In this document: positions 1 to 6,487 of the stretch, piece by piece
How the letters are laid out: each line of letters begins with the position of its first letter
Numbering within the stretch: position 1 is the first letter of the stretch
Assembly: GCA_002730675.1 (NCBI GenBank)
Contig: PCAV01000065.1
Coordinates: 2,076 to 13,237 of the forward strand
Length of the DNA stretch: 11,162 bases
Source: Rhodospirillaceae bacterium
Lineage (GTDB): Bacteria > Pseudomonadota > Alphaproteobacteria > Thalassobaculales > Thalassobaculaceae
Direction of reading: 5' to 3'
The notes under the pieces: model-generated
Database searches by the model: none
What the model was told of the DNA's origin: nothing
Seen by the model: only the letters and a program-made list of their open reading frames with translations
Program-made: the position numbers and the translations under genes

Positions 1-356
1 ACTTTTTCGCTTGCGGCTCGTAAAATAGTCTCTTCCTTCTTGGAAAGCCCGGTGGTTCCCACCACCCAAGGTTTTTTCTCATCGATCGCTGCCTCGGCTA
101 ACTCTTCTATCGCTTCTGGAAGCGAGAAATCGACCACAACATCTGCATTGGCAAAACATGTTTTTGGGTTGTCTGTTATAGCTACTCCGATGGGTTCGAT
201 CGATGCAAGTGCGCCAAGGTCGCTCCCCACCAAGTTGCTGCCGGTTCGAACTAACCCAGACGCAACCGTTGTCGTATCCCGACCAAGAATATCTTTAAGG
301 ATCATCACTCCCATTCTGCCGGCAACGCCAGCAATTCCAATATTCAATTTCGACAT
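1..356 (-). CDS. dapB: 4-hydroxy-tetrahydrodipicolinate reductase, N-terminal part (cut by window edge)
   Basis: Cytoplasmic NAD(P)H-dependent reductase of the diaminopimelate/lysine pathway, converting 4-hydroxy-tetrahydrodipicolinate to tetrahydrodipicolinate. Translating the minus strand from the ATG at 356 gives about 118 residues before the window edge; the family is usually about 270 aa, so the C-terminal substrate-binding half lies outside. Visible are the Rossmann nucleotide-binding loop GIAGVAGRMG (residues 7-16), the VVDFSLPEA segment (strand and loop typical of DapB) and the conserved VVGTTG turn that contacts the nicotinamide. The start is well supported: GGAGG (minus strand, 365-369) lies 8 nt upstream of the ATG. 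It is divergent from the padR-like gene. The family assignment is secure; regulation is not visible. Confidence 0.95.
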   Translation of the reverse strand, partial: MSKLNIGIAGVAGRMGVMILKDILGRDTTTVASGLVRTGSNLVGSDLGALASIEPIGVAITDNPKTCFANADVVVDFSLPEAIEELAEAAIDEKKPWVVGTTGLSKKEETILRAASEK

Positions 357-465
357 TTTTCGTACCTCCATTCAAGCGGGTTTAATTCCCCAAGAATTTT
401 CTATTTCTTAGAAGCCACTATTAGTTTTCCATAAAAACAAGCAACGTGAAAACAATTTTTGTTAT

Positions 466-475
466 TTCGATCGAA
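466..475. promoter_or_regulatory. 10-bp perfect palindrome in the dapB/padR intergenic region
   Basis: TTCGATCGAA reads the same on both strands. It lies in the gap between the divergent dapB and padR-like genes, just upstream of the proposed padR -35 box. A second short inverted repeat, AACAA-N3-TTGTT, lies beside it at 451-463. Either could be an operator, but both are short and AT-rich, so chance is possible. The rest of 357-569 shows no gene; it must hold the dapB promoter, for which I found no convincing boxes. Confidence 0.3.
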
Positions 476-499
476 TAATTTTTAGAAATTACATCCCAC

Positions 500-528
500 T
501 TGACGCTCGGTATCATATTGTTTTAAAA
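500..528 (+). promoter_or_regulatory. Possible sigma-70 promoter of the padR-like gene
   Basis: TTGACG (500-505, 5 of 6 to TTGACA) is followed after 17 nt by TTAAAA (523-528, a weak -10). Transcription would start near 535, giving a leader of about 35 nt that contains the palindrome at 541-552. The -35 is good and the -10 poor, so this is tentative. Confidence 0.35.
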
Positions 529-540
529 GAGATTTTCTGA

Positions 541-558
541 TCGATATATCGAATATAT
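541..558. promoter_or_regulatory. Operator-like palindrome just before the padR-like start
   Basis: TCGATATATCGA (541-552) is a perfect 12-bp palindrome. It overlaps a second symmetric arrangement, ATATAT-CGA-ATATAT (544-558). It sits between the proposed transcription start and the start codon of the PadR-type gene. PadR regulators bind AT-rich dyads and many repress their own gene, so autoregulation is a reasonable inference, though nothing here proves it. Confidence 0.4.
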
Positions 559-569
559 GGGTGTTTTTT

Positions 570-1103
570 ATGAAACTCGATGTTTTTTGTTTAGGTATTC
601 TCTTGCAACAAAATTACAGCGGTTACGAGATCCATAGAGTGATTAATACAGCACTAGCACACCTTAGACAAGCTAGTTTCGGCGCCCTTTACCCTGCCCT
701 GAACCGCTTACAAGCTAAAGGGTTTATTTCAAGCGAGGCTGTACCTGCGGAAATTTCGAATGGCAGTTTAGGCAAAAAGGTCTTTGCAATTACCGATAAA
801 GGACGAGCACATTTCAAGACGGAAATAAAAAAAATCACTGCCGCTGAAATGGTCAATTCCGATTTTCTTTCGGCATTGCATTTTTCGAATAATTTGACCT
901 CAAACGAGGTATCAACGTTAATTGATGAGCGGCTGGCTGATCTCCAAAAAGAGCAACGGAGACTTCTGAAACTTCCTAGTACAGACATATCTGAGGGCCA
1001 ACGCTTCGCCATCCGCTATACTTTAAGCCAAGTTTCCGCAGCGATATCATTTTTAAAAGGCGAAGGGAAGGCGATACAATTGTTAATACAAAGACAGCGT
1101 TAG
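570..1103 (+). CDS. PadR-family winged-helix transcriptional regulator
   Basis: A 177-aa cytoplasmic DNA-binding protein of the PadR family. The N-terminal winged helix opens with MKLDVFCLGILL and contains YSGYEIHRVI (16-25). The recognition-helix region SFGALYPALNRLQAKGFI (36-53) matches the family pattern of LYxxLxrLexxGli, and KKVFAITDKGR (69-79) forms the wing. The rest (about 85-177) is helical and charged, as expected for the PadR C-terminal dimerization domain. I chose ATG at 570; a GTG at 561 would add three residues (MFF) but PadR proteins normally begin right at the MKLDVFCLGIL-type strand. A G-rich stretch GGGTG (559-563) about 6 nt upstream is a weak ribosome site. The gene is divergent from dapB and convergent with dnaJ. 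Its ligand and targets cannot be read from the sequence. Confidence 0.85.
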   Translation: MKLDVFCLGILLQQNYSGYEIHRVINTALAHLRQASFGALYPALNRLQAKGFISSEAVPAEISNGSLGKKVFAITDKGRAHFKTEIKKITAAEMVNSDFLSALHFSNNLTSNEVSTLIDERLADLQKEQRRLLKLPSTDISEGQRFAIRYTLSQVSAAISFLKGEGKAIQLLIQRQR

Positions 1104-1194
1104 CACTACCTTTTTATTGTTTAAAAACAAGGGGTTCTACCTCTGATGATAAGGTTTATGTGATTGACTTTAACTCTGTCTTATGCGGTAGTGC
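1103..1194. repeat. 8-bp inverted repeat in the padR-dnaJ convergent gap
   Basis: GCACTACC (1103-1110) is exactly complementary to GGTAGTGC (1187-1194), separated by 76 nt. A small AT-only hairpin, TTGTTT-AA-AAACAA, lies near 1117-1130. Neither is a canonical intrinsic terminator, so how padR and dnaJ transcription end in this 120-bp gap is unclear. The repeat may be chance. Confidence 0.25.
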
Positions 1195-1223
1195 GCTTGA
1201 ACCTGTAAGATGATTTCAATTGT

Positions 1224-2342
1224 TTACAAATCAGTCCAAAGATCCTTCACTTTAGCAAAAAATCCTGTTGCCTCCGGGCTTGTTTTCGAACTCTCCGTTT
1301 CGGCAAACTGTTCCAGGAGCTTTTTTTGTTCTTTACTCAGATTGACCGGCGTTTCGACAGCAGCTTCAACATAGAGGTCCCCTTTGTCTTGCCTCCGCAG
1401 AATCGACATTCCCTTCCCTCTCAATCGAAATTGGGTTCCCGATTGAGTGCCCGGTTTAATCGATATTCTTGCCCCTCCGCCGCCGAGGGTGGGCACCTCT
1501 ATTTGACCACCAAGTGTAGCAGTACTCATCGCTAAAGGAACTCGGCAATAAATGTTAGCCCCTTCGCGCGTGAAAATTGGATGATCCTTTATCGACAAAA
1601 ATATGTAAAGATCACCTGTAGTTCCGTTTCTTGACCCTGCCTCACCTTCACCACTTAGCCTTATCCTGGTACCTTCTTCCACCCCAGCCGGAATTGTGAC
1701 GGATAGATTTTTTTCCTTTTGAACCCGACCGGATCCTCTGCAGACCCTACAGGGATTTGAAATTATCTCACCGACTCCACCGCATGTGCTACATGTTCTT
1801 TCAACGGTGAAAAATCCCTGCTGTGCCCTAACTCGACCCTGCCCGCCGCAGGTAGGGCATACAGTTGGTTTTGATCCCTTTTCCGCGCCATTACCCAGAC
1901 ATGAGTCACACGACACGGCCGTGGAAACTTGTATCTCCTCCTGTTTTCCGCTAAATGCCTCTTCTAACGAAATTGACATATTATAGCGAAGGTCGGATCC
2001 TCTATTTGCTGAGCGTCCACCACCTCGTGAACCTGTAATGTCACCGAACATTTGATCGAATATATCTGAAAAACCCGACGCGAAACCTTGCGGACCTTGC
2101 CCACCACCCATTCCGCCTTCAAATGCTTCGTGGCCAAATTGGTCATATGCCGCGCGCTTCTGGTCATCCTTTAAAACATCGTAAGCCTCGTTGACTTCTT
2201 TAAAAGATTTTTCGGCAGCCGGATCGTCTGGGTTTCGATCGGGGTGATACTTCATCGCCATTTTTCTGAATGCCGATTTAAGTTCAGCCTCGCTGGCATT
2301 GCGGTTAACTCCGAGCAGCTCGTAATAGTCTTGCTTAGCCAT
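1224..2342 (-). CDS. dnaJ: Chaperone DnaJ (Hsp40)
   Basis: A 372-aa co-chaperone that binds unfolded proteins, hands them to DnaK and stimulates its ATPase. All class I DnaJ parts are present in order. The J domain (about 1-70) carries HPD at 33-35. A Gly/Phe-rich region spans about 70-112. The zinc region has four CxxCxGxG-type repeats starting at C145 (CDSCLGNG), C162 (CPTCGGQG), C184 (CSTCGGVG) and C198 (CRVCRGSG). The C-terminal beta-barrel substrate domains follow. Length matches the family (E. coli 376). The ATG at 2342 is preceded by AAGGG on the minus strand about 10 nt upstream. It is the last gene of the heat-shock block, 88 bp after dnaK and separated from it by a strong hairpin. 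No defect is seen. Confidence 0.99.
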   Translation of the reverse strand: MAKQDYYELLGVNRNASEAELKSAFRKMAMKYHPDRNPDDPAAEKSFKEVNEAYDVLKDDQKRAAYDQFGHEAFEGGMGGGQGPQGFASGFSDIFDQMFGDITGSRGGGRSANRGSDLRYNMSISLEEAFSGKQEEIQVSTAVSCDSCLGNGAEKGSKPTVCPTCGGQGRVRAQQGFFTVERTCSTCGGVGEIISNPCRVCRGSGRVQKEKNLSVTIPAGVEEGTRIRLSGEGEAGSRNGTTGDLYIFLSIKDHPIFTREGANIYCRVPLAMSTATLGGQIEVPTLGGGGARISIKPGTQSGTQFRLRGKGMSILRRQDKGDLYVEAAVETPVNLSKEQKKLLEQFAETESSKTSPEATGFFAKVKDLWTDL

Positions 2343-2364
2343 GCGAAACGCCCTTAATAATTTT

Positions 2365-2394
2365 ATGGGCGCAAAATTTTAGCGCCCATTTTTT
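2365..2394 (+). terminator. Strong hairpin between dnaK and dnaJ, terminator-like on the plus strand
   Basis: ATGGGCGC (2365-2372) and GCGCCCAT (2382-2389) form a perfect 8-bp, mostly G+C stem with a 9-nt A/T loop. Read on the plus strand it runs straight into TTTTTT (2389-2394), the form of an intrinsic terminator. No plus-strand gene is present here. In the sense (minus) direction it is followed by a mixed AT stretch without a U-run, so it is unlikely to stop dnaKJ transcription fully. There it may act as an RNA-stabilizing or processing structure, as intergenic hairpins between dnaK and dnaJ often do (inference). Confidence 0.6.
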
Positions 2395-2430
2395 ACACAT
2401 CCAGTTACATTTGTTATATATAATTTGTTC

Positions 2431-4371
2431 TTAAGCTGACTTTTTATCGTCCTTATCGTCTACCTCTTCAAAATCAGCATCAACTACTTCGGCATTCTTT
2501 TCAGGCTCTTGGCCCGAGCTCGCTTCAGCCGAATTATCACCGTCAGGAGTTTCTTGCCCTTCCTCTTGCTGCGCCTTGTACATGGCTTCACCAAGCTTCA
2601 TAGAACCTTGTTGCAACGCCTCCATCGTCGATTTAATTTGCTCAGCGTCATCACCAGCTATAGCAGCTTTAGCGTCCTCGATGAGTTTGTCGATCTCGGT
2701 TTTTTCGGAAACATCTATTTTTTCGCCAAAGTCCGTTAGCATCTTTTCAGTCGAGTGAATTAATTGCTCCGCTTGATTTCTTGTTTCAACCATTTCACGG
2801 CGTTCTTTATCAGCCTCAGCGTTTTGTTCCGCTTCATTGATCATTTTTTCAATATCTGTATCTGACAACCCTCCAGAGGCTTGGATTCTAATCTGTTGCT
2901 CCTTGCCCGTGGCTTTGTCCTTTGCTGATACATTAACTATACCATTAGCGTCTATATCAAACGTTACTTCAATTTGTGGAACACCACGGGGTGCGGGCGG
3001 AATGCCTTCCAAATTAAACTCGCCCAGAACCTTATTGTCCGCAGCCATCTCACGCTCGCCCTGGTAAACCTTAATTGTAACAGCACTTTGATTATCATCT
3101 GCTGTTGAAAATACCTGGCTCTTTTTGGTAGGAATGGTTGTATTTCTATCTATGAGCCGTGTAAAGACACCGCCTAATGTCTCAATACCCAACGATAACG
3201 GTGTCACGTCAAGCAAAAGAACATCTTTTACATCACCTTGTAACACACCAGCCTGGATTCCAGCGCCCATTGCTACAACTTCATCTGGATTAACGCCTCT
3301 ATGTGGCTCCTTGCCGAAAAAATTCTGAACTGTTTCTATAATTTTAGGCATACGGGTCATCCCGCCGACCATTATCACTTCGTCAACTTCACCTGCACTT
3401 AACCCGGCGTCCTTGAGAGCGGCCTTACACGGTTCAACAGTTCTACTTACAAGATCCTCTACGAGCGCCTCCAACTTCGCCCTAGTCAATTTTATATTGA
3501 GATGCTTCGGTCCACTTTGATCTGCTGTCACAAAGGGAAGGTTCACTTCTGTTTGCATTGAGCTGGAGAGCTCCATTTTAGCCTTTTCGGCAGCCTCTTT
3601 CAGGCGTTGCAAAGCAAGCTTATCGCTACGTAGATCAATCGCATTATCTTTTTTAAACTCATCCGCTAAGTAATCAATAATACGGTGGTCAAAGTCCTCT
3701 CCGCCCAAGAATGTATCTCCATTGGTTGATTTTACCTCAAAAACACCATCGCCAATTTCCAAAATGGAGACATCAAAGGTTCCGCCGCCAAGATCATAAA
3801 CGGCGATTGTTCCGTTGTTTTTCTTGTCAAAGCCATATGCGAGCGCTGCTGCCGTCGGCTCATTAATTATTCTGAGAACCTCAAGGCCAGCAATTTTACC
3901 GGCATCTTTAGTGGCTTGTCTTTGTGCATCGTTAAAATAAGCAGGAACCGTGATAACAGCTTGGTCTACAGCACCCCCGAGAAATGACTCCGCGTCTTCC
4001 TTCAGTTTCCTTAATGTGAATGAAGAGACTTGACTTGGGCTATACTTTTCACTGTTTGCTTCTACCCACGCGTCGCCATTTTCTCCTGGCACTACTTGAT
4101 AAGGCATAAGCTCCGCAAACTTTTTTGCATTATCGTCGTCATGGCGCCGGCCAATTAGTCGTTTAATGGCAAATAACGTATTTTCAGGATTGGTGACAGC
4201 TTGCCGTTTTGCCGCCTGACCAACTAATCGCTCGCCCTCGTCTGCAAAAGCTACCATTGACGGCGTCGTCCTTGAACCCTCTGCATTTTCTATAACTTTG
4301 GGATCTTTCCCATCCATAAACGACACACATGAGTTAGTCGTACCAAGATCTATACCGATTACCTTAGACAT
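2431..4371 (-). CDS. dnaK: Molecular chaperone DnaK (Hsp70)
   Basis: A 646-aa cytoplasmic ATP-dependent chaperone, the core of the Hsp70 folding cycle and, in proteobacteria, a negative regulator of sigma-32. The nucleotide-binding domain (about 1-385) has the phosphate-1 motif [11 protein letters not shown] near the N-terminus, [15 protein letters not shown] (phosphate-2, around 195-210) and [10 protein letters not shown] (adenosine motif, around 335-345). The interdomain linker [13 protein letters not shown] follows near 387. Then come the beta-sandwich substrate domain and a helical lid ending in an acidic tail with EEVDD. Length is normal for proteobacterial DnaK. The ATG at 4371 has AGAGG (minus strand, 4377-4381) 5 nt upstream. 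Its own sigma-32-like promoter lies in the 215-bp gap after grpE, and its leader can form a hairpin next to the ribosome binding site. Confidence 0.99.
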   Translation of the reverse strand: MSKVIGIDLGTTNSCVSFMDGKDPKVIENAEGSRTTPSMVAFADEGERLVGQAAKRQAVTNPENTLFAIKRLIGRRHDDDNAKKFAELMPYQVVPGENGDAWVEANSEKYSPSQVSSFTLRKLKEDAESFLGGAVDQAVITVPAYFNDAQRQATKDAGKIAGLEVLRIINEPTAAALAYGFDKKNNGTIAVYDLGGGTFDVSILEIGDGVFEVKSTNGDTFLGGEDFDHRIIDYLADEFKKDNAIDLRSDKLALQRLKEAAEKAKMELSSSMQTEVNLPFVTADQSGPKHLNIKLTRAKLEALVEDLVSRTVEPCKAALKDAGLSAGEVDEVIMVGGMTRMPKIIETVQNFFGKEPHRGVNPDEVVAMGAGIQAGVLQGDVKDVLLLDVTPLSLGIETLGGVFTRLIDRNTTIPTKKSQVFSTADDNQSAVTIKVYQGEREMAADNKVLGEFNLEGIPPAPRGVPQIEVTFDIDANGIVNVSAKDKATGKEQQIRIQASGGLSDTDIEKMINEAEQNAEADKERREMVETRNQAEQLIHSTEKMLTDFGEKIDVSEKTEIDKLIEDAKAAIAGDDAEQIKSTMEALQQGSMKLGEAMYKAQQEEGQETPDGDNSAEASSGQEPEKNAEVVDADFEEVDDKDDKKSA

Positions 4372-4385
4372 AAAAACCTCTTCTC

Positions 4386-4410
4386 AAAACTGATCTACAC
4401 GCCCAGTTTT
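4386..4410 (-). promoter_or_regulatory. Hairpin in the dnaK leader beside the ribosome binding site
   Basis: In the dnaK mRNA, AAAACUG and CAGUUUU form a perfect 7-bp stem with an 11-nt loop, extendable by one U-G pair. The stem ends about 4 nt before the AGAGG ribosome site. It lies fully inside the leader predicted from the sigma-32-like promoter (4435-4466). It does not itself cover the ribosome site. It is AU-rich, so it should melt easily. Confidence 0.45.
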
Positions 4411-4434
4411 ATCCTTTTTTGATTGACTACGAAG

Positions 4435-4466
4435 CGTATATAGTTATCTCGATACACATCCGCAAG
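4435..4466 (-). promoter_or_regulatory. Sigma-32-type heat-shock promoter of dnaK
   Basis: On the minus strand CTTGCG (4461-4466) is followed after 16 nt by ACTATATACG (4435-4444). This fits the alphaproteobacterial sigma-32 pattern CTTG.. / CYTATNTNNG at all but one fixed position of the downstream element. It lies about 65 nt upstream of the dnaK start, predicting a leader near 60 nt. The grpE gap holds a nearly identical arrangement, which raises confidence in both. Confidence 0.7.
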
Positions 4467-4508
4467 TTCTCCAAAGAAGAATAATTTTATTTATCGGATG
4501 ATTCGACT

Positions 4509-4529
4509 GATTCAGGAAATTCCTAAATC
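4509..4529. repeat. 21-nt inverted repeat upstream of the dnaK promoter
   Basis: On the minus strand GATTTAGGA and TCCTGAATC pair around a 3-nt ATT loop (9 bp including one U-G). It lies after grpE and before the dnaK -35 box. There is no U-run after it, so it is not a classical terminator. It could be a grpE mRNA 3' end or processing structure, or a protein-binding dyad. Confidence 0.4.
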
Positions 4530-4554
4530 AATAGCTTGATGGCGACAGGCATTA

Positions 4555-4574
4555 CTGAGGTTCTCAGATTTTTT
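4555..4574 (+). terminator. Small terminator-like hairpin downstream of grpE (plus strand)
   Basis: CTGAG-GTT-CTCAG (4555-4567) is followed by A and six T residues (4569-4574) on the plus strand. The stem is only 5 bp. On the sense (minus) strand the hairpin follows the grpE stop by about 20 nt but is preceded by an A-run and lacks a U-run after it. Weak evidence. Confidence 0.3.
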
Positions 4575-4586
4575 AAGAGTTCCAAT

Positions 4587-5213
4587 TTATGCTGTAGTAT
4601 CCACCGCAACATTTTTCTTTTCCGCTTTATTGGCAGCTACGCCCACCATGGCGGGCCTTAAAATGCGATCATCAATAGCATAACCAGGTTGCAGGACCTG
4701 AACTACTGTGCCTGGCTCCTGATCCGTTTCCTCTACTTCAAACATTGCCTGATGAAAATTATAATCGAATTTTTCGCCCAAAGGGTCAATTTTTCTGATA
4801 TTGTTGTTATCAAAGGCTTTTTGAAGTTCTTGCTCAGTCATTTGTATTCCAAGAACCAAATTCTCTATCGCCTGATCCTTGACATCCTCATTATTCGGAG
4901 CGGCGTCAAGTGCTCTCCCTAGATTATCAGCTATCGAAAGCAGATCCTTCGCAAAGTTTGCGATACCGAACTTCCGTGTCTGCTCTTTCTCTCTCTCTAA
5001 CCTTTTTCTAAGATTTTCACTATCGGCAACCGTTCGTAACAATTGATCTTTGAGCTCTAATATCTTAGCCTCGAGTTCATCTAAGCTGCTCGACGACTCC
5101 TTTACTTCGCCTTCATCATCATTCTGAAGTTCAACGGCTTCTTCGAGGCTTGTTTCTTCCTCGACTGTTCCCTCGTCGAGTTTTACGTCTTTATTTTCTT
5201 TTTCTTCATTCAT
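4587..5213 (-). CDS. grpE: Nucleotide exchange factor GrpE
   Basis: A 208-aa cytoplasmic homodimer that releases ADP from DnaK and so resets the Hsp70 cycle. The N-terminal 45 or so residues are acidic and low in complexity, as is usual. Next comes a long charged helix, LEAKILELKDQLLRTVADSE and onward (about 48-90), forming the dimer coiled coil. The C-terminal beta domain follows with the family signature region PLGEKFDYNFHQAMFEVE and VLQPGYAIDDRILRPAMVGV. Length is typical. The ATG at 5213 has no clear Shine-Dalgarno sequence (GCAGACC precedes it), which is odd for an abundant protein, but no better start is visible. It follows hrcA by 81 bp and has its own sigma-32-like promoter starting right after the hrcA stop. 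Confidence 0.98.
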   Translation of the reverse strand: MNEEKENKDVKLDEGTVEEETSLEEAVELQNDDEGEVKESSSSLDELEAKILELKDQLLRTVADSENLRKRLEREKEQTRKFGIANFAKDLLSIADNLGRALDAAPNNEDVKDQAIENLVLGIQMTEQELQKAFDNNNIRKIDPLGEKFDYNFHQAMFEVEETDQEPGTVVQVLQPGYAIDDRILRPAMVGVAANKAEKKNVAVDTTA

Positions 5214-5262
5214 GGTCTGCTTTTAACTATCCATTGATTTGTTAATTAATAATAGAGCTCTC

Positions 5263-5294
5263 GTTATATAGGTATTCGCATGCGGGGACGCAAA
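5263..5294 (-). promoter_or_regulatory. Sigma-32-type heat-shock promoter of grpE
   Basis: On the minus strand TTTGCG (5289-5294) is followed after exactly 16 nt by CCTATATAAC (5263-5272). It has the same spacing and nearly the same boxes as the dnaK promoter (CTTGCG-N16-ACTATATACG). The upstream box begins at the base next to the hrcA stop codon. The predicted leader of grpE is about 40-45 nt and includes the AGAGCTCT palindrome (5254-5261). Confidence 0.65.
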
Positions 5295-6344
5295 TTAATC
5301 TAACATTTTTCCTATCAGCTTAGACGTGTAATCAACTACTGAGATTATTTTAGCGTAATTCATCCGGACTGGGCCAATAACACCTAAAGCTCCAACAACC
5401 TTTCGTTTTTCGTCATGATAGGGCGCAATAATCATAGAACACCCGCTGTGCTCGAAAAGGTAGTTCTCTGAACCAATAAATATCTGCACTCCCTCTGCCG
5501 CTCTTGTTGCATCAAGTAAATTCACCACACTTTCTCTTCGCTCTAACGCATCAAATAGAGTCCTTATACGTTCGAGACCCTCCATAGCGTCGACTTCCTG
5601 AAGTAGATTTGACTGACCGCGGAGAATTAAAGAGCCTCCTTCTTCCCCTCCTGCCCACGACGCGAGCCCTTCTGCAACAACTTTGTTTGTGAGAATATCG
5701 AGTTCTGTTTTTTGCTCCTTTATTTCTTGCAAGATTTGCGTTCTCGCCTCGTCAACTGTCGAATTTGATAATCTCGTGTTTATATAATTAGTTGCCTGAA
5801 CCAAAGCCGATGCCGGCAATCCTAGGGGAAGATCTATCACTCTATTCTCAACAATCCCTGTATCGGAAACCATCACGACAAGAGATCTTCCATCCCCTAA
5901 TGGAACAAACTCGAGCTGACGCAATGGTGCATCTGATTTAGGAGATATTACGAGGCCTGCACATTCACTCAACCCGGATAAAGCTGAACTTGCTTCCTCC
6001 AACACCTTGGGGAAAGAGCGCCCATTTAATGAACATCTTTCCTTGATGCCAATCATTTCGTCCTGCGACAAGTCTCCCCTTATCTCAAGTAAGCCATCCA
6101 CAAATATTCTCAGCCCTAGGTCCGTGGGCACCCTCCCAGATGATGTGTGCGGCGAGAAAAGAAGGCCCATATCTTCTAATGCAGCCATGACACTTCTTAT
6201 TGACGCAGAAGATAAGTTGGCCCCCATCAACTTTGAGATAGTTTGTGACCCTATTGGCTCTCCAGAAATTAAAAATGAGTCAACAATATGCTGAAAAACA
6301 GTTCTAGATCTCTCATCGAGAGTTTTTATCCCAGTTATAGCCAT
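5295..6344 (-). CDS. hrcA: Heat-inducible transcription repressor HrcA
   Basis: A 349-aa repressor that binds the CIRCE inverted repeat (TTAGCACTC-N9-GAGTGCTAA) and is kept active by GroEL. The N-terminal winged helix (about 8-80) shows the family pattern FLISGEPIGSQTISK (24-38), SSASIRSVMAALEDMGLL (45-62) and the wing SPHTSSGRVPTDLGLR (64-79). The remainder is the GAF-like dimerization domain, ending with the typical stretch KRKVVGALGVIGPVRMNYAKIISVVDYTSKLIGKML (rest of family signature). Length is normal. The ATG at 6344 has only GGA close by, and a sigma-70-like promoter lies so near that the mRNA may be leaderless. It heads the grpE-dnaK-dnaJ block and is divergent from rph, a common alphaproteobacterial arrangement. 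No complete CIRCE was found in the window, so its main target is probably groESL elsewhere. Confidence 0.98.
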   Translation of the reverse strand: MAITGIKTLDERSRTVFQHIVDSFLISGEPIGSQTISKLMGANLSSASIRSVMAALEDMGLLFSPHTSSGRVPTDLGLRIFVDGLLEIRGDLSQDEMIGIKERCSLNGRSFPKVLEEASSALSGLSECAGLVISPKSDAPLRQLEFVPLGDGRSLVVMVSDTGIVENRVIDLPLGLPASALVQATNYINTRLSNSTVDEARTQILQEIKEQKTELDILTNKVVAEGLASWAGGEEGGSLILRGQSNLLQEVDAMEGLERIRTLFDALERRESVVNLLDATRAAEGVQIFIGSENYLFEHSGCSMIIAPYHDEKRKVVGALGVIGPVRMNYAKIISVVDYTSKLIGKMLD

Positions 6345-6350
6345 ATTTCC

Positions 6351-6379
6351 AAAATAAAACCGAGGCTCAGTAACGTCAA
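6351..6379 (-). promoter_or_regulatory. Sigma-70-like promoter of hrcA, abutting the start codon
   Basis: On the minus strand TTGACG (6374-6379) and TATTTT (6351-6356) are separated by 17 nt. The -10 ends 6 nt before the hrcA ATG, so the expected transcription start falls on or next to the A of the start codon. Confidence 0.5.
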
Positions 6380-6414
6380 CGTGCTAGATAAATAGAAAAT
6401 TATTTTAAAGTTCT

Positions 6415-6443
6415 TTCACATAGCGAAAAAACGTGACTATTTT
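6415..6443 (+). promoter_or_regulatory. Sigma-70-like promoter of the rph-rdgB-hemW operon
   Basis: TTCACA (6415-6420) and TATTTT (6438-6443) are separated by 17 nt, giving a leader of about 40 nt before rph. A 6-bp hairpin GATGGT/ACCATC (6454-6472, 7-nt loop) lies just upstream of the GGAG ribosome site. Confidence 0.5.
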
Positions 6444-6487
6444 ATATTTTTTTGATGGTTAATTTCACCATCTGGAGACGCAATATA

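Noticed and set aside
40..411. Open 123-codon frame on the plus strand
   Set aside because: It lies opposite dapB, whose minus-strand translation carries clear family motifs and a good ribosome site; the plus frame matches nothing I recognise.
1099..1108. TTAGCACT, resembling the left half of a CIRCE operator
   Set aside because: The matching GAGTGCTAA half is absent at the required 9-nt spacing, and it lies at the padR stop codon, far from any heat-shock promoter.
2414..2423. TTATATATAA palindrome after dnaK, as a possible dnaJ -10 or operator
   Set aside because: It is AT-only in an AT-rich gap, and no suitable -35 box was found at the right distance.
4457..4500. CATCCG / CGGATG inverted repeat flanking the dnaK -35 box
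   Set aside because: Only 6 bp per arm with a 32-nt gap, easily expected by chance.
6381..6388. GTGCTAGA near the hrcA promoter as a CIRCE half-site
   Set aside because: Only six of nine positions fit one half and the partner half is missing, so it cannot be called an operator.
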